From the NCBI GenBank assembly GCA_001899005.1, contig MKUW01000021.1, positions 172,284-236,283 of the forward strand: 64,000 bases of DNA, given 5' to 3'. This document shows, in pieces, positions 44,333 through 51,906 of the stretch. Positions within the stretch are counted from its first letter, which is position 1. Each line of letters starts with the position of its first letter. Position numbers and translations under genes: made by a program. The DNA comes from Chloroflexi bacterium 44-23 (GTDB lineage: Bacteria > Chloroflexota > Anaerolineae > Anaerolineales > Anaerolineaceae). The notes beneath the pieces were generated by a model, which made no database searches, was not told the origin of the DNA, and saw only the letters and a list, made by a program, of their open reading frames with translations.

Positions 44333-45595
44333 TCAGGTTTTGAATTCATTCTTCGAGAGATATTCAGCTCGCATCCGAATTACAATTTGAGCAAAAGCAA
44401 GCCATTTGTTTAACTTTTCATAATTTCCACAATCTTCTGATATTTCTTCAGATAATGGACAATACTCTCCATCAGGAATGATCCCTAGTTTGCATTTAAA
44501 CTCACTCAATTGTATTACCACAAAAGGTTCTTCAGTTAATGTTATACCTATTTGATCCGATTTAACAAACCGGTTGAAGTATGATACCGGTCGGTTTTTT
44601 TTATCATCTTTCCAGGAGACTTTAGAGCAATCTTGACTGCAATTCTCTCCCAAATCCCTATACATTTGTGATAATACTGGCCGCCAAATGAAACTGAGTA
44701 ACTCAGTAGGCGCCTCTATATTGCCTTCTACTAATTGGTAAGGATTTGCAATGAACTTTAATAATCTATCCAAATCTATTCGGAGCAAACACATTTCAAG
44801 CAAGTAAGCAAGCCCAGTGATAAGTGATTCATTTGATTTTCTAAAATTATTAAATCTAACAACTAGTTGAGGTACATTAGCTAATCCAACGACTAAAGTC
44901 TCCATCAAAAGTTTCTCGTCAGCTACCAAACCCCATTGGCGAAACTCAGGATAACCAGCCAGTGTCTCGGATATTACAAATGGCAAGAGACTTTCACCGT
45001 TCCAATTAAGGGATGAGAAATTTTCCCAAAAATAATCAATTTCATCTAGAGTTGGTAGTAATAAAGAATTAAAAAATCGATTCCGAACCGCCCTTAGTAG
45101 ATCATTTGGGGGTAGATTTTTATAAAAATATTTCGTTGCAGTTTGAGGGTATTTTCCTAGCACTCTTTCTAAGTCCTGAAGTTGCCAGACTCTAATTCTT
45201 AGTTGTTTCTCGCTTCGTTCAAATTCCTTAATCCAATCCAATGTTTTATTCGAAATGGTTCCAGTGGTAATTATGGCAAAAACATTAACTCCTTCGCGCC
45301 CTAATGCATTCAAAATTGACTCTTTGACAATTGTAGGTGACAAGTTATGAGATCGATATTTTACTTCAACCCACCACTTTTCAAGCCGGACTAAATCACC
45401 AGGTTCTATTATCGTGAGAACTGCTTCCAGATCCCTCCCTCCATCGGTGGAAGAAATTCCCTCCCCTCCTTTTCTCCACTCAATGTTTTTAAATCCCATC
45501 TCGTCAAGCAGAAAGAAAACAAGATTTTCGAAGTCTGATGGCGAAATAGCTTCCCAATCAAATAGTTTGTGGTGCGAATCTGGGTTTGTACTCAT
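44333..45595 (-). CDS. Mrr-like restriction endonuclease-type protein
   Basis: 420 residues. The N-terminal ~120 residues have S-P-S-D-F-E-N-L-V-F-F-L-L, G-G-R-D-L-E-A-V-L and W-W-V-E-V-K-Y-R-S: the D...E-x-K core of the PD-(D/E)XK/Mrr family that cuts DNA, often methylated DNA. A large C-terminal region (~150-420) has no recognised domain; several Cys lie near residues 325-395. It is divergent from abiEi and part of the defence insert. Type IV restriction or a NTPase-free sensor-nuclease are possible roles. Confidence 0.75.
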   Translation of the reverse strand: MSTNPDSHHKLFDWEAISPSDFENLVFFLLDEMGFKNIEWRKGGEGISSTDGGRDLEAVLTIIEPGDLVRLEKWWVEVKYRSHNLSPTIVKESILNALGREGVNVFAIITTGTISNKTLDWIKEFERSEKQLRIRVWQLQDLERVLGKYPQTATKYFYKNLPPNDLLRAVRNRFFNSLLLPTLDEIDYFWENFSSLNWNGESLLPFVISETLAGYPEFRQWGLVADEKLLMETLVVGLANVPQLVVRFNNFRKSNESLITGLAYLLEMCLLRIDLDRLLKFIANPYQLVEGNIEAPTELLSFIWRPVLSQMYRDLGENCSQDCSKVSWKDDKKNRPVSYFNRFVKSDQIGITLTEEPFVVIQLSEFKCKLGIIPDGEYCPLSEEISEDCGNYEKLNKWLAFAQIVIRMRAEYLSKNEFKT

Positions 45596-45838
45596 TTTTT
45601 GTAATCACATTCTCAAATTTGGAAGACTGGCTAACACATCACGTGTAACTGAGAGCAGATTTAACTAACTATTTGATATTATGGCATAAAACGTTGGAAA
45701 ACATACCAGGTTTTGCGGGGTGTAACCCAGTCCATTGCCAAAAAGACTTTTTTGAAAAAATTGTATTCAACTTTTTTTGTTGGAATGAATCGGGGAATTA
45801 CTCAATTACACAATCACATTTGAAAATCAAAACCATTA

Positions 45839-45890
45839 TTCTTTACAACCATGCTTATTTGGAATATAATATAAGCATGGTTGTAAAGAA
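45839..45890 (+). promoter_or_regulatory. abiE promoter inside a perfect 20-bp inverted repeat; leaderless start
   Basis: Arms 45839-45858 and 45871-45890 are perfect 20-bp complements separated by 12 bp. TTTACA (45842-45847) and TATAAT (45865-45870) with a 17-bp spacer form a strong promoter within it. The expected start point falls on the ATG at 45877, so the mRNA would be leaderless. Known AbiEi antitoxins repress by binding inverted repeats at their promoter, which this fits. Confidence 0.75.
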
Positions 45891-46488
45891 AAAAGAAAAT
45901 CCGATTGAAAAAGTTCGAGGTATTTTGAAGGATCAGAGTGGAATTCTATTAACTTCTGATCTTGCGAAATTTGGAATTCCGAGAACCTATCTTTCAATTC
46001 TAGTAAAGAACGGCGAGATCCAACGAATTTCCAGAGGAGTTTATTCGGCTGCCGATTATATGACTGATGAGATGGCCAGTATACAGGCAAGGTACAAAGG
46101 AGCGATCTTTTCCCATGAAACAGCCCTTTACCTTTTAGGACTGACGGATCGGACCCCGCTCTTTTATTCTGTGACAGTCCCGGCTGTATATAATGCAACA
46201 CCATTAAAAGCGAGTGGGGCAAAAGTATATTTTGTAAATCGTGGTTTATACATGTTAGGAGTAATCACAATGAAATCGCCTCATGGGAATGATATCAAGA
46301 CTTTTAACCTCGAAAGGACGGTCTGTGATGTATTGCGGAGTAGGAACCAAATAGATGTCCAATTCGTGAACGAAGCCTTGAAAAAATATGTGATCCACGA
46401 GGACAGGAATATTGACCAGCTATACAACTATGCTAAGCAATTCAGAATCCAAAAAATCGTCAGAGAATATATTGAGATTCTCTTATGA
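45877..46488 (+). CDS. abiEi: AbiEi antitoxin/transcriptional regulator
   Basis: 203 residues. The N-terminal winged helix (G-I-L-L-T-S-D-L-A-K-F-G-I-P-R-T-Y-L) and G-E-I-Q-R-I-S-R-G-V-Y, then F-S-H-E-T-A-L-Y-L-L-G-L-T-D and F-N-L-E-R-T-V-C-D-V-L-R, are the AbiEi pattern. AbiEi represses its own operon and counters AbiEii in a type IV manner. A longer frame from 45673 crosses the promoter, so ATG 45877 is used. It overlaps abiEii by 4 bp. Confidence 0.9.
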   Translation: MVVKKKENPIEKVRGILKDQSGILLTSDLAKFGIPRTYLSILVKNGEIQRISRGVYSAADYMTDEMASIQARYKGAIFSHETALYLLGLTDRTPLFYSVTVPAVYNATPLKASGAKVYFVNRGLYMLGVITMKSPHGNDIKTFNLERTVCDVLRSRNQIDVQFVNEALKKYVIHEDRNIDQLYNYAKQFRIQKIVREYIEILL

Positions 46489-47312
46489 GTAAAGCAATGC
46501 AGTTAAAAGCCAAAATTAAAAACCTGGCTTTGAAAAACCATATACCTGCTCAAGCCGTACTGCAAAATTTTATGCTGGAACGTTTGCTGGAAAGAATTTC
46601 GCTCTCAAAATATAAAGACATGGTCATTCTTAAAGGGGGAATGCTGATCGCTTCAATGGTAGGGATCAATAGTAGAACAACCATGGACATGGATGCAACA
46701 CTGAGAGGATATCCGCTTACTGAAAAAGCGATCCAAGCAGCTCTTTCGGAAATATGTGCCATTCCACTCGGGGATGAGGTCACCCTGGAGTTGGATCACA
46801 TTGCACCTATCCGGGAGGATGACGAATATGGTGGTTTCCGAGTGGCAATTATTGCAAGGATTGAATCTATTAATACCCCTTTGAAAATAGATATTACAAC
46901 TGGCGACATTATTACCCCCGATGCCATCCGCTATGCATTTCGTTCGAATTTTGAAGACAAGGACATTGAAGTCTGGGCATACAATGTTGAAACGATCTTG
47001 GCAGAGAAAGTTGAGACCATTTTACGAAGAAGTGTTCTCAACACCCGGCCAAGAGATTTTTATGATGTCTACATCATTATGAAAACCCAACGTCAGGCAA
47101 TCCACAAGAAGATTTTTATCTCTGCATTGACTGCCACATCAAAAAAAAGAATGTCTCTTTCTACTCTAAAAGATCAAGACAAAATTTTGCTGACAATCCA
47201 ATCAGATCCAACCATGAGACAACGATGGGATCGTTATTGTAAAGACAATTACTACGCTAATGGTATTGAATTCGATGAAGTGATAGAGGTATTGATCGAC
47301 ATCATAAATTAA
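46485..47312 (+). CDS. abiEii: AbiEii nucleotidyltransferase toxin
   Basis: 275 residues. The core has L-K-G-G-M-L-I-A-S-M, then R-T-T-M-D-M-D-A-T-L (the D-x-D active site), a later K-I-D-I-T-T-G-D and A-E-K-V-E-T-I-L-R-R and R-P-R-D-F-Y-D-V-Y: the four motifs of AbiEii/MenT-type DUF1814 nucleotidyltransferases. Members add nucleotides to tRNA or use NTPs and stop growth, giving phage abortive infection. ATGA overlap with abiEi shows coupling. It is the last gene of the defence insert. Confidence 0.9.
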   Translation: MSKAMQLKAKIKNLALKNHIPAQAVLQNFMLERLLERISLSKYKDMVILKGGMLIASMVGINSRTTMDMDATLRGYPLTEKAIQAALSEICAIPLGDEVTLELDHIAPIREDDEYGGFRVAIIARIESINTPLKIDITTGDIITPDAIRYAFRSNFEDKDIEVWAYNVETILAEKVETILRRSVLNTRPRDFYDVYIIMKTQRQAIHKKIFISALTATSKKRMSLSTLKDQDKILLTIQSDPTMRQRWDRYCKDNYYANGIEFDEVIEVLIDIIN

Positions 47313-47355
47313 GTACGATACCAAATGCGAATTTTCATTTCTTTTCATTGTCCCC

Positions 47356-47385
47356 CTAGGATAAGCCCTTTTCTCTTGCTATACT
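47356..47385 (+). promoter_or_regulatory. Transfer-operon promoter-like element, copy 2
   Basis: CTAGGATAA (47356-47364), 11 bp, TTGCTAT (47376-47382) leading into the extended -10 TGCTATACT. It repeats the element at 31157-31186 with the same spacing and serves the tadB half of the interrupted Tad region. Confidence 0.6.
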
Positions 47386-47429
47386 CAAAATAATCTAACA
47401 ACCGAATAACCTATTCTTTCAATCGTTGG

Positions 47430-47489
47430 CCGGACTCTACCTGCTGGATGCGCACATAAAAGGTGCGCCAGTGCGAGTGTCCGGTTTTT
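47430..47489 (+). terminator. Leader terminator upstream of tadB-1
   Basis: CCGGAC (47430-47435) pairs with GTCCGG (47479-47484), an inner stem GCGCAC/GTGCGC (47450-47455 and 47463-47468) adds strength, and TTTTT follows. It lies 27 bp before the gene it would shut off, so it is probably an attenuator rather than an end-of-gene terminator. A competing structure is not obvious. Confidence 0.6.
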
Positions 47490-47515
47490 GTATTTAAAAC
47501 ATACCTGGAGGATGC

Positions 47516-48418
47516 ATGACGATATTAATTCCGGTGGTGGGTATTTTATGCACCACATTATTCCTTTTACTGTGGTATCCGAAACAGATCAAAACAGGCA
47601 AGTTGGCTGCTCTTTACACCATAGATTCTGCACGCTCTTTGTCTTCCGTCCCCCAAGGGGGTGCTTCGCAGGATCCGAAATCACTAGAGTACAAACTGTT
47701 GGCCTCCGGGTTGAACATAAAGCCCATTACCTTTCGCTTACTGCGCGTTTCTGCCGGTGTCTGTGGGATGGTCGTCGCCTGGATGTTTTTGCCAGGTTTG
47801 CCGGCAATTGTGATTGGCATAATTCTTTTTTACATTCCTGGGGCCTGGTTGGATGATCGGGTGAAAAGTCGTGGACGAAACATCGATCAACTACTTCCCA
47901 TTGCCATCGGCCGCACTGCTGCCGGGCTGCTGGCAGGTGGTTCCGTGCCGGATGTCCTTCAGCAAGTTGGAGAGTCGTTGGAGCTGGAAAAAACCAATCC
48001 GCTCACACCCGAATTTGTTCTCACCGCTTCAGAAATGCGCATCAAGGACCGGGTAGAAGCGCTCCGAAGTCTTGCGTCTCGCAGCCCTTCGGTGTCCCTG
48101 TCCAATCTTGCTCAATTACTGGAAGGATACACCGAGGCAGGTGGACGCGCCTATACCGGAGTTCTCATGGATATTTCTAGCCGTGTCCAACAAATCCTGA
48201 TTGCCCGCAACCGTGCCCAAGCCAAAGCTGGCGATTCACTGGTCTCTGCTAAAGTGCTGCCGGTTGTCTTGATCTTCATCTTGATTTATCTCAGCCAGGA
48301 TCCAATGGTGCGCTCTTCTTTGATTGCACTCCCCGTTCAAATCGTTATTGGGGTCACGATGGCAGCTATGGTGGGTGGATATTTCATCATTCGTTCAATG
48401 ATCATGGAGGCCGTATAG
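47516..48418 (+). CDS. TadB-like inner-membrane platform protein, set 1
   Basis: 300 residues. Membrane helices at both ends frame a cytoplasmic T2SSF domain (G-R-N-I-D-Q-L-L-P-I-A-I-G-R, A-G-L-L-A-G-G-S-V-P-D-V-L-Q-Q-V-G). TadB and TadC form the platform on which CpaF works. GGAGG lies before ATG 47516. Followed directly by the TadC-like gene (1 bp). Confidence 0.75.
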   Translation: MTILIPVVGILCTTLFLLLWYPKQIKTGKLAALYTIDSARSLSSVPQGGASQDPKSLEYKLLASGLNIKPITFRLLRVSAGVCGMVVAWMFLPGLPAIVIGIILFYIPGAWLDDRVKSRGRNIDQLLPIAIGRTAAGLLAGGSVPDVLQQVGESLELEKTNPLTPEFVLTASEMRIKDRVEALRSLASRSPSVSLSNLAQLLEGYTEAGGRAYTGVLMDISSRVQQILIARNRAQAKAGDSLVSAKVLPVVLIFILIYLSQDPMVRSSLIALPVQIVIGVTMAAMVGGYFIIRSMIMEAV

Positions 48419-49279
48419 ATGACCGCTTTAATTTACCTCACTGGGATTGCTGTCTTTGCGTTGGTCATCTACCTGACGCTTGAGTTGGCACCCGCTGCAC
48501 CCACCGGGCGTTTGTCTGAGATTCTTACTCCTGCGGATGGCGTCGTCCTAACCGGGTGGCGCAAATCCCTGTCTCCCCTGGATAAACCGGTCTCTAAATG
48601 GATGCCAGTTGGTTTTCTTCGAAAAACGCGTGCAGATTTGTATTGGGCGCATATTGGAGAGCGCTGGAATGATTGGAACGAGGTGCAATTTACCTCCTTG
48701 CGAGTCGCTTTAGCCGTAACAGGATTTGGATTGGGGATGGTTGCTACTGCAGAACCTGTGTTCGCACTGGTAGGTGGGTTGGTCGGGTTTCAATATCCTG
48801 TCCTATCAATGGGTGGAGTTGCCCGCCGTTATCGTCGTCAGTTCATTGCTCAGCTTCCAGAATATGTGCAATTGGTTTCAGCCCAGATGTCAGCCAATGT
48901 CTCTATGGAAGAAGCCCTGCGGCGCACAGCCCAAGCACAAAGTTTGGTTGGTAAATGGATGCGATGGGTACTTCAAATGGCGCAGGGTCGTGACCTGATC
49001 GAGCATATGCAGCGTGAAGCACAAGAATCCCATCTTCCAGAGTTGATTGGAATGTCAGTCCAGCTGGAATTCATCCGAAGGGGCACAGCTCAGCAGGAAC
49101 TGATGGGACAGCTGGCCACCAGTATAGCGGCCGACTACATCGGCAGTGCTGAGCAGCGGGCAGAAAAAGTCGGGGCAGAACTTGTTATCCCGATGGTGAT
49201 TTTCTATTTCTTGCCTTTCCTGGTGACCTTGCTCGCCGTGATTGGCTGGCCGATTGTCCAGAATCTCGGTGGAATGTGA
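48419..49279 (+). CDS. TadC-like inner-membrane platform protein, set 1
   Basis: 286 residues with three or so membrane helices and a T2SSF domain (Q-F-I-A-Q-L-P-E-Y-V-Q-L-V-S-A-Q-M-S-A-N-V-S-M-E-E). The C-terminal helix ends P-M-V-I-F-Y-F-L-P-F-L, as in TadC. Overlaps the next start (TGATG). Confidence 0.75.
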   Translation: MTALIYLTGIAVFALVIYLTLELAPAAPTGRLSEILTPADGVVLTGWRKSLSPLDKPVSKWMPVGFLRKTRADLYWAHIGERWNDWNEVQFTSLRVALAVTGFGLGMVATAEPVFALVGGLVGFQYPVLSMGGVARRYRRQFIAQLPEYVQLVSAQMSANVSMEEALRRTAQAQSLVGKWMRWVLQMAQGRDLIEHMQREAQESHLPELIGMSVQLEFIRRGTAQQELMGQLATSIAADYIGSAEQRAEKVGAELVIPMVIFYFLPFLVTLLAVIGWPIVQNLGGM

Positions 49280-49884
49280 TGCTTGATAATTCCTTTCGCT
49301 ATGTCCAGGGGCGTTCCAGTCGTCTGCGCGATCTGGCTGGTTTTGGTTTCTTTCTCTTTGCCGCACTCATTTCTGCGATGTCTGCCTGGCAGCACCCCTC
49401 GATCCTGACCTGGCTGTATGCAATTCACAATGGGTTATTGGCTTTCTTTTACACCCGAAGAGCGCCGGCAAAACAATATGATCGCACCGGTCTATGGTTG
49501 GGAATGATCGCTGCCTTCCTGCCTACATTTACTACTAACACTAGCCACACCGCATGGTACTTCCTGTTCCCTGCACTGGCAGGGTACATTTTGATTATGT
49601 GGTCGCTTATCACGCTAGGACCGCGATTTGGCGTCGCACCCGCGGATCGAGGCTTGACAAGCCGGGGTCCTTATCGTCTCTTGCGGCACCCCATGTATCT
49701 TGGTGAATTGGTGTTTCGGGTGGCCATGATTTTCAGTTCACCACAGCTCTTTACAGCAATCATTCTGTCACTGGTACTGGTGTTCATTCAATGTTGGCGA
49801 ATCCTACGGGAAGAGAAAATGATCGAAGGATACACCTGCTATATGCGCATCGTCCCCTGGCGACTTATTCCTGGGCTCTGGTGA
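49279..49884 (+). CDS. Isoprenylcysteine carboxyl methyltransferase (ICMT)-like membrane protein
   Basis: 202 residues with several membrane helices. The C-terminal part reads R-G-P-Y-R-L-L-R-H-P-M-Y-L-G-E-L and R-E-E-K-M-I-x-x-Y-x-x-Y-M and W-R-L-I-P-G-L-W, the SAM-binding signature of the ICMT/phospholipid methyltransferase family. ATG overlaps the tadC stop. In a Tad operon a membrane methyltransferase is unexpected; N-methylation of pilins by something other than the prepilin peptidase, or lipid modification, are possible roles. Confidence 0.75.
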   Translation: MLDNSFRYVQGRSSRLRDLAGFGFFLFAALISAMSAWQHPSILTWLYAIHNGLLAFFYTRRAPAKQYDRTGLWLGMIAAFLPTFTTNTSHTAWYFLFPALAGYILIMWSLITLGPRFGVAPADRGLTSRGPYRLLRHPMYLGELVFRVAMIFSSPQLFTAIILSLVLVFIQCWRILREEKMIEGYTCYMRIVPWRLIPGLW

Positions 49885-49887
49885 AAA

Positions 49888-50235
49888 ATGGCAAGAAACC
49901 TATCTAACCTTTGCTTTGGAATGGCCTTGAGCAGTTCCCTGCTCATGAAAATCTTTGCTGTTCCGGAAGAATTGATCCATCTAGCCGTGTTCTGTGTGGT
50001 TGCATCTGCCATTCTGACCAATTTTATGTGGGTTCGATCTATGGGTATCGCTGGGATCAGCGGCTTATCTATTGTCTATTTCAAATTAGGGAGTAGCTCG
50101 CTTCCTGGAACTGTCCTGACAATTCTAACCACTGTCCTTTTGATCGGAGCGGTTTTCATGGCGATCTACGCAGACATATCTTTACCAAAAAACAGTAACC
50201 AAGGAGACGAAAAAAAGCATGAAGCTCAGTTTTAG
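49888..50235 (+). CDS. Small polytopic membrane protein
   Basis: 115 residues, about four membrane helices (L-I-H-L-A-V-F-C-V-V-A, I-A-G-I-S-G-L-S-I, V-L-T-I-L-T-T-V-L-L). No family recognised. Its end overlaps the next gene by 17 bp, keeping it in the operon. Confidence 0.5.
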   Translation: MARNLSNLCFGMALSSSLLMKIFAVPEELIHLAVFCVVASAILTNFMWVRSMGIAGISGLSIVYFKLGSSSLPGTVLTILTTVLLIGAVFMAIYADISLPKNSNQGDEKKHEAQF

Positions 50236-51199
50236 AAATTCCTTCAAGTTAAATCGGAACGCGACACTGAACGTTCTGATAGGGACGCTCCAACCGGATC
50301 GAGACGTGCTGGAAACTCTCTCACAGAATGGGAACCTTATGGTTCGGGAGGCTTTTACGACCCGCGGCGTTTTACAGGACCTGACCGGTGTTCAACTGGT
50401 GATTCTCGGAGATTTAATTTCTCTCCCGGATGTATCCAATGAGGTACTACAGAGTGCATTGGATCGAAGCGGAGTCCCGGTGGTATCGCAAGAGGGATTC
50501 CTTGCTGATCCTTCCGAATGGCTTGGACGAGCTCGTCTGACCAGCGCCAAACAGGTCTCGTTCTTACCTGCAAGGCAAGTCAATCTTGTAAATTGGTCTG
50601 GAGGAGTGGGTAAAACTACTCTTGCGATGGCGATCTGTAAACGTTTCGTACAAAACACTGGGCTGCCGGCGGCTTTGCTCGAACTCAGTATGGGTGGAAG
50701 TGCACTCCATGCCAGGGTTTCACCGGATTTGCCTGAGTTTTTTGCCATTGCCACGCATAAAGAGACCCCGGCACTCTGGAATGGGGTGAGCTTATATCCC
50801 ATGGATGGCCGTACCATCGATGTCCTATGGAGCGAAGACCCGCAAGGGGTCCGAAATTTGCTGGCCGAAATCCAACGGAAACACACTCTATTTGTCGTGG
50901 ACTGCTTTCCGGGACATCCGCTTTTTGCTGAGCTATCCAAACCCAAGCCTGGGTTGGTCAACGTGGTGGTTACCTCTCCCCGTGACGATGCCATCTTGCA
51001 GGCGAGAAGATTGATCAACGAAATACCAGAACCCCGCCATTTGGTAATGAACATGGCGAAGTCCGTAGCGGATCGTGCTGAAGGCGGCATGTCGATTGTT
51101 CTGCCCTACAACGAAACCTGGGCTCAGTCCCTCGCCCCACGCCTGGCTGATCCCATCCTGGAACTAGTTTACTCAGGTTGGAAACGGAGAAAATCATGA
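50219..51199 (+). CDS. CpaE/TadZ-like ATPase with intact P loop, set 2
   Basis: 326 residues. N-terminal half like a receiver domain (V-Q-L-V-I-L-G-D-L), then a MinD-type domain with N-W-S-G-G-V-G-K-T-T, D-C-F-P-G-H-P and L-V-N-V-V-V-T-S-P-R-D-D. Unlike set 1, the Lys that binds phosphate is kept. The two copies may differ in role. Confidence 0.75.
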   Translation: MKLSFRNSFKLNRNATLNVLIGTLQPDRDVLETLSQNGNLMVREAFTTRGVLQDLTGVQLVILGDLISLPDVSNEVLQSALDRSGVPVVSQEGFLADPSEWLGRARLTSAKQVSFLPARQVNLVNWSGGVGKTTLAMAICKRFVQNTGLPAALLELSMGGSALHARVSPDLPEFFAIATHKETPALWNGVSLYPMDGRTIDVLWSEDPQGVRNLLAEIQRKHTLFVVDCFPGHPLFAELSKPKPGLVNVVVTSPRDDAILQARRLINEIPEPRHLVMNMAKSVADRAEGGMSIVLPYNETWAQSLAPRLADPILELVYSGWKRRKS

Positions 51200-51906
51200 A
51201 TCGAACGACTCAATTTATTATCGGCCTTATCGCGGTAGTCGTTGCGCTAGGTGCTGGTTTTTACGGACGCAATCTCTACCTGAATGAAGTATCCACTTAC
51301 CAGGTGCCTGTACCGATCAGCGCTATCCCGGCTTATACCGTTCTCCATGCAGACATGTTCCAAATGCGGGAGATGCCGCGTACGATGGAATCCTTACCTT
51401 ATTTCCAATCCATTCAGAGTCTGGGTGAAAAGATTAGCACAGTTCCGCTGCCAGCTGGTCTGCCGGTGGCTCAGGTTAACGCAGTTCCCATTGCACAATT
51501 TCGTCTTGCGGATGCAGCTTTTGAGGTGTTATCTATCCCGGTTGAACCTGTCTCTGCTGTTGGTGGACAGATCCGCATTGGAGAACGAGTCAATCTTTAT
51601 CAGGTGCTTCCCGAGAAAATCGATCCTGAGAACACAAATATTTCTGCAAATGATCACCCCACCTTCAACGTAGAGCTGATCGCCGAGAACATTTTGGTGG
51701 TAGATGTCCGCAATGCCCAAGGTGTTGCTGCTGAATCAAACCAGAAGAGCGAGGATAATTCAGCATTAGGGGGCAGTCCTCAAAATGAACAGGTGCAAAT
51801 TCTCACCCTGGCAGTGAAACCAGAAATTGTGGATCTTATTCTCAACGCAGTTGCTGTAAGTAAGAAACAAGGAGGCTTGCTATGGACAACCTTGGCACTT
51901 CCCTGA
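51196..51906 (+). CDS. CpaB/RcpC-like SAF-domain protein, set 2
   Basis: 236 residues. Membrane helix (I-I-G-L-I-A-V-V-V-A-L-G-A), SAF-type domain V-P-V-P-I-S-A-I-P-A-Y-T-V-L-H and R-I-G-E-R-V-N-L-Y. Overlaps the CpaE-2 end by 4 bp and CpaF-2 by 25 bp. Same role expected as the set 1 copy. Confidence 0.65.
   Translation: MNRTTQFIIGLIAVVVALGAGFYGRNLYLNEVSTYQVPVPISAIPAYTVLHADMFQMREMPRTMESLPYFQSIQSLGEKISTVPLPAGLPVAQVNAVPIAQFRLADAAFEVLSIPVEPVSAVGGQIRIGERVNLYQVLPEKIDPENTNISANDHPTFNVELIAENILVVDVRNAQGVAAESNQKSEDNSALGGSPQNEQVQILTLAVKPEIVDLILNAVAVSKKQGGLLWTTLALP

Noticed and set aside
45673..45876. Upstream extension of abiEi
   Set aside because: It would run through the promoter and operator; the AbiEi family begins near ATG 45877.
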